Shown: piece after piece, positions 16,422 to 21,441 of the stretch
Numbering within the stretch: position 1 is the first letter of the stretch
Layout of the letters: each line of letters opens with the position of its first letter
Origin: Marisediminicola sp040546025
GTDB taxonomy: Bacteria; Actinomycetota; Actinomycetes; Actinomycetales; Microbacteriaceae
Reading direction: 5' to 3'
Length of the DNA stretch: 21,441 nt
Assembly (NCBI RefSeq): GCF_040546025.1
Contig: NZ_JBEPNA010000027.1
Location: forward strand, 1 to 21,441
Program-made: the position numbers and the translations under genes
The notes under the pieces: model-generated
What the model was told of the DNA's origin: nothing
The model's input: the letters and a program-made list of their open reading frames with translations, nothing else
The model's database searches: none

Positions 16422-16451
16422 GAGACAACTGATAGCCTCAACTTCTACTAT
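16422..16451 (+). promoter_or_regulatory. Candidate promoter of the four-gene operon
   Basis: GAGACA (16422-16427), an 18-base spacer, then TACTAT (16446-16451). Each element matches consensus at 4 of 6 positions. It lies in the only AT-richer stretch of this spacer, about 95 bases before the first gene. Confidence 0.35.
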
Positions 16452-16544
16452 GACCGGGAACCCGAACCCTTTCACTGCACAGACGGTCGCCAGCGCCGCT
16501 GCGACCCCGTTCGGCGTGAGCTCGAATCGCCGTGAGGGTCGGGC

Positions 16545-17093
16545 ATGAGGCGCCGGCCGGTCGTCATCGCGATCATTCTCCTCGCCGTCGCCGCGGTGAT
16601 CACCGTGATCGCGATTGCGATCATCGGTCCCGGCGACCGGGACGCGCCGACATCGACCTCGGACAGGAGCTCCGAGGTTCCGGAATCCGGGGAGGCATCG
16701 ACTCCGTCGCTTCCGCTGCCGGACGCTGACGGGTCGCTCGTCACGGCCCCGCTGCCGGAGTCGGGCTCCGCCGAGGGGGAGTTCGTCGAGGGCTTCCCGC
16801 AGGAGATCATCCCCCTCGCGCCCGACTCGGAGATCGAGAGCACCTCACTCGCGGTCGAAGGGGACCGGGAGCAGGTGGGGCTCGTCGCGGCGTCGAACGG
16901 GGCAGCGAGCGCGGTCGTCGACTACTACCGCTCGGTCTTCACCTCGCTCGGACTCACCGAACGGGAGACGGATGCCGTGGCGGGATCCACCGCGCTCGTC
17001 TTCACCCGCGGCGCCGACAACATCACCCTGACCGTTGCGGACCGTGCCGATGGCGCGGACTACACGGTCGTGGGCGTGTTCACGGCGAAGTGA
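16545..17093 (+). CDS. Membrane-anchored protein of unknown function
   Basis: 182 residues, family not recognised. The N-terminus is MRRRP followed by a single strongly hydrophobic helix (about 6-28, VVIAIILLAVAAVITVIAIAII), which should anchor it with the rest outside. Residues about 29-90 are a Ser/Pro/Glu/Asp-rich, disordered linker. Residues about 90-182 look globular, with VGLVAASNGAASAVVDYYRSVFTSLGL, then STALVFTRGADNITLTVADR and a final beta strand. The last part resembles small alpha/beta domains seen in many actinobacterial exported proteins. The ATG 16545 start has only a weak GAGGG upstream. It is first of four closely spaced genes; MFS gene translation starts 13 bases after its stop. 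Confidence 0.65.
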   Translation: MRRRPVVIAIILLAVAAVITVIAIAIIGPGDRDAPTSTSDRSSEVPESGEASTPSLPLPDADGSLVTAPLPESGSAEGEFVEGFPQEIIPLAPDSEIESTSLAVEGDREQVGLVAASNGAASAVVDYYRSVFTSLGLTERETDAVAGSTALVFTRGADNITLTVADRADGADYTVVGVFTAK

Positions 17094-17106
17094 TCGGGGA
17101 GACCGC

Positions 17107-18363
17107 GTGTACATCTCGCTGAGGAGCACACCCGACGACATGCGACCCCAGGGCCCCGGCAGGGGTGCCAAGGTCTCATCGGTTGTCATCACCCTCGGCA
17201 TCGTGAGCATGCTCACGGACATCTCCTCCGAGTCGGTGTCGGCAATACTGCCGCTCTACATCACGGGCGTCATCGGCCTTTCGACTATCGCCTACGGCTT
17301 CCTGGACGGCATCTACCAGGGCATCAGCGCCTTCGTGCGCATCGCTGCCGGCTGGGCATCGGACCGGGGCGGGCAACCAAAATGGGTGGCATTCTTCGGG
17401 TACGGGCTGTCGGCGCTCGCGCGGGTCGGACTGCTCTTCGCGAGCGGGTTCGCCGCGCTCACGGCCGTCATCACCGTTGACCGCTTGGGCAAGGGCATCC
17501 GCACCGCTCCTCGCGACGCGTTGATCAGCGCCTCATCCGAACCCGGCAACCTCGGCAGGTCGTTCGGCATCCACCGGATGCTGGACACCGTCGGCGCCGC
17601 GCTCGGACCGCTGCTTGCCTTCGTGATCCTCCTCCTCATCCCCGATGGCTACACCACCGTCTTCGTCGTGTCCCTCGCCTTCGCCATCCTCGGCGTGGCA
17701 CTGCTCGGCATCGTCGTGCCGAACACTCGCCCCAGCGGAGCCGCCGCAACGGCGGCACCTGCCGACGCGCCACGATTCCGGTGGCGACAGCTCACCGATC
17801 CACGGTTGCGGCGGCTCCTCATCGCGGCGGGGCTGCTCGGGCTATTCACGATCGGCGACGGGTTCATCTATCTGCTGCTGCAGAGCCGCGGAGCGTTCGC
17901 GGCGGAGTATTTCCCGCTCCTCTACGTCGGGACCAACCTCGCCTTCCTCGCCCTCGCTATTCCAATCGGGCGTTTGGCCGACCGGGTCGGTCGCGCGCGC
18001 ATCTTTGTGGTCGGGCATCTGGCGCTCCTGGCAGCGTATGTGGTCGCCGCGCTTCCTGTCACTGGCGCGCCATTCACCATCCTCGCCCTCCTGCTCCTCG
18101 GCATGTTCTACGCTGCAACCGACGGCATCCTCGCCGCACTCGCGTCGCAATTCACCCCCAAGGAGGCGACCGCGACTGGAATCGCTGCCGCCCAGACTGT
18201 CGTCGCGGTGTCCCGGCTTGTGGCCTCGACCGGATTCGGGCTCCTCTGGTTCCTCTACGGCAGCCAGACCGCCGTCGTCAGCGTCGCCGTCGCGATGGTA
18301 TTCGTGATCCCTGCGGTGGCCTTGCTGCTCCGCCGCACTACGACGGCCGGAGCAAGACCATGA
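17107..18363 (+). CDS. MFS transporter
   Basis: This 418-residue integral membrane protein has about 12 hydrophobic segments. The loop between helices 2 and 3 (RIAAGWASDRGGQPKW) and the matching loop in the second half (IGRLADRVGRARIF) carry the major facilitator G-x3-D-R pattern. The segment DRLGKGIRTAPRDALIS is typical of a bacterial MFS group often annotated as drug or metabolite exporters. The substrate is unknown. The start is GTG 17107, with GGGGAG upstream; ATG 17140 is an alternative. The frame opens earlier, at 17035, but inside the upstream gene. The stop overlaps the next gene's ATG by 4 bases (ATGA). Confidence 0.85.
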   Translation: MYISLRSTPDDMRPQGPGRGAKVSSVVITLGIVSMLTDISSESVSAILPLYITGVIGLSTIAYGFLDGIYQGISAFVRIAAGWASDRGGQPKWVAFFGYGLSALARVGLLFASGFAALTAVITVDRLGKGIRTAPRDALISASSEPGNLGRSFGIHRMLDTVGAALGPLLAFVILLLIPDGYTTVFVVSLAFAILGVALLGIVVPNTRPSGAAATAAPADAPRFRWRQLTDPRLRRLLIAAGLLGLFTIGDGFIYLLLQSRGAFAAEYFPLLYVGTNLAFLALAIPIGRLADRVGRARIFVVGHLALLAAYVVAALPVTGAPFTILALLLLGMFYAATDGILAALASQFTPKEATATGIAAAQTVVAVSRLVASTGFGLLWFLYGSQTAVVSVAVAMVFVIPAVALLLRRTTTAGARP

Positions 18364-19373
18364 CGAGCCGGTCGCGCTGGTGGCTGATTGCGGCGATCAC
18401 GATCGTGCTTCTGGTCTCGACGACTGCGTTCGCGGTGGTCGAGTGGCAGCGATACCGGGACTCGCAAAGCGCACCGAGTGTTGTCGACGTCATCAGCGCG
18501 GGGCCGGTGCTCACGGGCCCCCGGGTCGTGTTCCGCAATACCGCGCCGGGCTCCAACTACGGCCGCGTGGCCGCCGTTCCGCTTGAGGCGCCCGCTGGTC
18601 CGCGCACAATCGCCGACCTCGTGTGCGATCGCGTGGATGCATCCCCGACCCGCACGCTCTGCCTGCGGGTCAATCGCGGCATCGTGACGAACTTCGAGGC
18701 CACGACCTACGACGCAGACGGCGAGCAGGAGCGCAGGTGGTCCCTCCCGGGCATCCCGAGCCGAGCCCGGCTCTCGGACGACTCAGAACGCATCGCCACG
18801 ACGTCCTTCGTCACGGGACAGTCCTACGCCACGATCGGTTTCTCAACCGCCACCGACGTGTCTGATGTCGCGGGCACGCAGCAGGACAACCTCGAGGAGT
18901 TCGAGTTCATCGTCGACGGCGAACGGGTGACGAGCGTCGACCGCAACTTTTGGGGGGTCACCTTTGCCGGGGCTGACACGTTCTATGCGACGGCGGCCTC
19001 CGGCGGGAATAGATGGCTGGTGCGCGGCGACCTTTCCGAACGAACTCTCGTCGCCATCAGGGACGGCGTTGAGTGCCCGTCGATCTCTCCCGACGGCACC
19101 CGCCTCGCCTACAAGAAGGACCTCGGATCCGGCGAGGTCCTGTGGGCCATCGCCGTGCTCGATCTCGCGACCGGTGCCGAGATCGTGCTCCCGAGTGAGC
19201 GGAGCGTTGACGACCAGGTCGAATGGCTCGACGACAGCACCGTACTCTACGGGCTTCCCCGCATCGACGCGGTCGGTGACAACGACATCTGGGCAGTCGC
19301 CGCAGACGGGACGAGCGAACCCGTCGTCTTCATAGAACATGCCTGGTCACCCGCCGTCGTTCGTGAGGGGTGA
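18360..19373 (+). CDS. Membrane-anchored TolB/PD40-like beta-propeller protein
   Basis: 337 residues. A single N-terminal membrane helix (about 8-28) is followed by an exported domain made of short beta-rich repeats. The clearest is CPSISPDGTRLAYKKD (239-254), with LWAIAVLDLATGAEIVLPS after it and QVEWLDDSTVLYGLP next, the WD40-like PD40 blade pattern. A second is RLSDDSERIATTSF. Such propellers usually bind proteins or glycans and have no catalytic residues. ATG 18360 overlaps the MFS stop by 4 bases, so synthesis is probably coupled to the transporter. The stop is 3 bases before the next gene's GTG. I do not know a named family for the whole protein. Confidence 0.7.
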   Translation: MTSRSRWWLIAAITIVLLVSTTAFAVVEWQRYRDSQSAPSVVDVISAGPVLTGPRVVFRNTAPGSNYGRVAAVPLEAPAGPRTIADLVCDRVDASPTRTLCLRVNRGIVTNFEATTYDADGEQERRWSLPGIPSRARLSDDSERIATTSFVTGQSYATIGFSTATDVSDVAGTQQDNLEEFEFIVDGERVTSVDRNFWGVTFAGADTFYATAASGGNRWLVRGDLSERTLVAIRDGVECPSISPDGTRLAYKKDLGSGEVLWAIAVLDLATGAEIVLPSERSVDDQVEWLDDSTVLYGLPRIDAVGDNDIWAVAADGTSEPVVFIEHAWSPAVVREG

Positions 19374-19376
19374 CGG

Positions 19377-20417
19377 GTGACACGGGGGCCGCAGCGGCCG
19401 ACTCGCGTCCTGGACTCGCCACCACATCGACCATGGCGGGCCTCCAGGGCGCAACCAGACGACAGATCGAACCCCGAATACTCCCCGCGCGCAGTTCGGT
19501 GGTGGGTCGCGGGGGTGGTTGCACTCGCTGTTGTCGTGGCCGGAATTGGAGTCGGCATCGGGAACTCGGCCTCTGACACTCCCGGGGTCGGAGGTCGCAG
19601 CCAACGGTCGGTCGACTCTGCGGAGCCTGCTCCACCTCAATCGTGGCCAGATGAATCGAATACTGGCGTGCCGGAGGGCACGATGCTCCAGCCATACGAC
19701 GGACCGTTCAGGGTGACCACGGCGGGCACCGTCATCGACGGCTACGAGATCAACGGAACGCTGACGATCAGTGCGTCGGATGTCACGATCAAGAATTCGC
19801 GCATCACGGGTCGGATCGACACGGGGGATTCGAACGGTAATCCGCGCACCATGATTCAGCGGGTGGAGATTATTGGGCCGTATGACAGTGCTGCCGATGG
19901 TGGTTTCGCTGCCGTGGGGTACACCGGGTTCACCTGCGATGGGTGCAACGTGCGTGGCTGGGGCAAGGGATTCGCCCTGGTGGAGGATGCGGTGGTGAAG
20001 AACTCGTGGGTGCATGACATCGTCGTGCACGGTGATCCGGCCAACGGTGGGAGCCACAACGAGACCATCATCAGTTTGGGTGGCAGCAACTTCCAGATTC
20101 TGAACAACCGTTTGGATGCTGGTGACGCACCGAACGTGTCGGCCTCGTTGGCGCTGTATAGCCAGTTGGCGCCGTTCAATAACGTGCTTGTTCAGGGGAA
20201 CCTGTTCGATGGTGGCGGGTACTGCGTGTATGCGGGCTTGGCCGGGTCGTACGGTGCCAGCAACACGAAGTTCATTGACAACACCTTCGGGAACAAGTAC
20301 TCCTCGAAGTGCGGCGGCTACGGGCCCGCAATCGCCTTCCAGACAGGCAACGGCAATGCCTGGACCGGGAATGTGTTCCAAAGTTCAGGTCGCGCGGTTC
20401 GGACCCCGAGCGGGTGA
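19377..20417 (+). CDS. Membrane-anchored right-handed parallel beta-helix protein
   Basis: 346 residues. The first 40 form a basic cytoplasmic tail, then a membrane helix (about 41-62, VRWWVAGVVALAVVVAGIGVGIG), then a short linker. Trp90-Pro-Asp-Glu-Ser-Asn-Thr-Gly-Val-Pro opens the outside domain. From about 105 there are repeated short strands (TVIDGYEINGTLTI, VTIKNSRITGRID, VVKNSWVHDIVV, FQILNNRLDAG, VLVQGNLFDGG, TKFIDNTFGN), the signature of a pectate-lyase-like beta-helix. Enzymes and glycan-binding proteins both use this fold. GTG 19377 starts 3 bases after the previous stop. Codon choice changes near 19830 from strongly GC-ending to many TTG/GGT/ATT codons, which suggests a foreign or recombined domain. 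Catalytic residues were not identified. Confidence 0.75.
   Translation: MTRGPQRPTRVLDSPPHRPWRASRAQPDDRSNPEYSPRAVRWWVAGVVALAVVVAGIGVGIGNSASDTPGVGGRSQRSVDSAEPAPPQSWPDESNTGVPEGTMLQPYDGPFRVTTAGTVIDGYEINGTLTISASDVTIKNSRITGRIDTGDSNGNPRTMIQRVEIIGPYDSAADGGFAAVGYTGFTCDGCNVRGWGKGFALVEDAVVKNSWVHDIVVHGDPANGGSHNETIISLGGSNFQILNNRLDAGDAPNVSASLALYSQLAPFNNVLVQGNLFDGGGYCVYAGLAGSYGASNTKFIDNTFGNKYSSKCGGYGPAIAFQTGNGNAWTGNVFQSSGRAVRTPSG
19644..19681 (+). repeat. First copy of the W-P-D-x-S-N-T-G-V-P beta-helix entry motif
   Basis: This codes WPDESNTGVPEG. It shares TCGAATACTGG exactly, and most flanking bases, with 21404-21441 in the next gene. It marks the start of homologous beta-helix domains. Confidence 0.6.
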
Positions 20418-20530
20418 TCACCGTTTCGATGACCGATCGTCGCTGACGCCCCGAACTGGTGGCATGGGCTAGCTCTCGCTGCCTGCTAACCTCAAGCCGT
20501 TGGGGTGGTTCTGGATCCGGGGGGATTTCC

Positions 20531-21441
<911 letters not shown>

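Larger units (their letters stand above)
16218..16544. other. Divergent intergenic region (327 bases)
   Basis: This spacer separates the leftward amine oxidase gene from the rightward four-gene operon. It holds the amine oxidase ribosome binding site, a GC-rich inverted repeat (16299-16345) and a candidate rightward promoter (16422-16451). Reading frames crossing it are Arg/Pro-rich and have no recognisable content. I found no tRNA or known RNA motif. Confidence 0.6.

Noticed and set aside
15012..16535. 507-residue rightward frame opposite the amine oxidase gene
   Set aside because: Antisense shadow. The leftward frame has a Tat signal, a lipobox and FAD motifs.
15502..16548. 348-residue Ser/Ala/Arg-rich rightward frame
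   Set aside because: Low-complexity shadow in the amine oxidase gene and its upstream spacer. It has no start context or motif.

Overview
The window is very GC-rich, with tightly packed genes, GTG and TTG starts, 4-base stop/start overlaps and frequent GGATGCC/GGCATCC. This suggests a high-GC actinobacterium, most likely of the family Microbacteriaceae. That placement rests on codon style and gene content, not on a marker gene. No rRNA, tRNA, CRISPR array, insertion sequence or phage gene was recognised.

Layout. (1) 1-377: the 3' tail of a probable DUF222/HNH endonuclease gene, followed by a hairpin cluster. (2) 378-1124: nnrE (NAD(P)H-hydrate epimerase), reading leftward. (3) 1257-6006: a three-gene operon oleA - oleBC fusion - oleD, encoding head-to-head hydrocarbon (long-chain olefin) biosynthesis. 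The genes overlap by 4 bases each. The operon is divergent from nnrE across a 132-base spacer that holds a 7-5-7 palindrome. (4) 6121-8744, leftward: a flavin reductase-like gene translationally coupled to acs (acetyl-CoA synthetase). It converges on oleD at a stem-loop terminator. (5) 8943-14063, rightward: a flotillin-like SPFH gene interrupted by an in-frame TAG, a HEAT-like/GT4 glycosyltransferase, and a GT1-type glycosyltransferase. (6) 14169-14948: a Pr6Pr-like membrane protein whose 3' end overlaps the convergent gene by 117 bases. (7) 14832-16217, leftward: a Tat-exported, lipobox-bearing flavin amine oxidase whose segments are in circularly permuted order. (8) 16545-20417: four closely spaced rightward genes for a membrane-anchored protein, an MFS transporter, an anchored beta-propeller-like protein and an anchored parallel beta-helix protein. 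(9) 20531 to the end: an incomplete gene for a secreted protein with five roughly 45-residue Trp repeats, a Pro/Ala linker and the start of a second beta-helix domain.

How the genes work together. OleA condenses two fatty acyl-CoAs, OleD reduces the beta-keto acid, the OleC half of OleBC forms a beta-lactone, and the OleB half decarboxylates it to a cis-olefin. Acs supplies acetyl-CoA but has no proven link to Ole. The right third is dominated by membrane-anchored, exported or secreted proteins and probably has a cell-envelope role, which is inference. The most notable single observation is the circularly permuted amine oxidase. Next are the nonsense codon in the flotillin gene and the mosaic, repeat-rich beta-helix genes at the right end.
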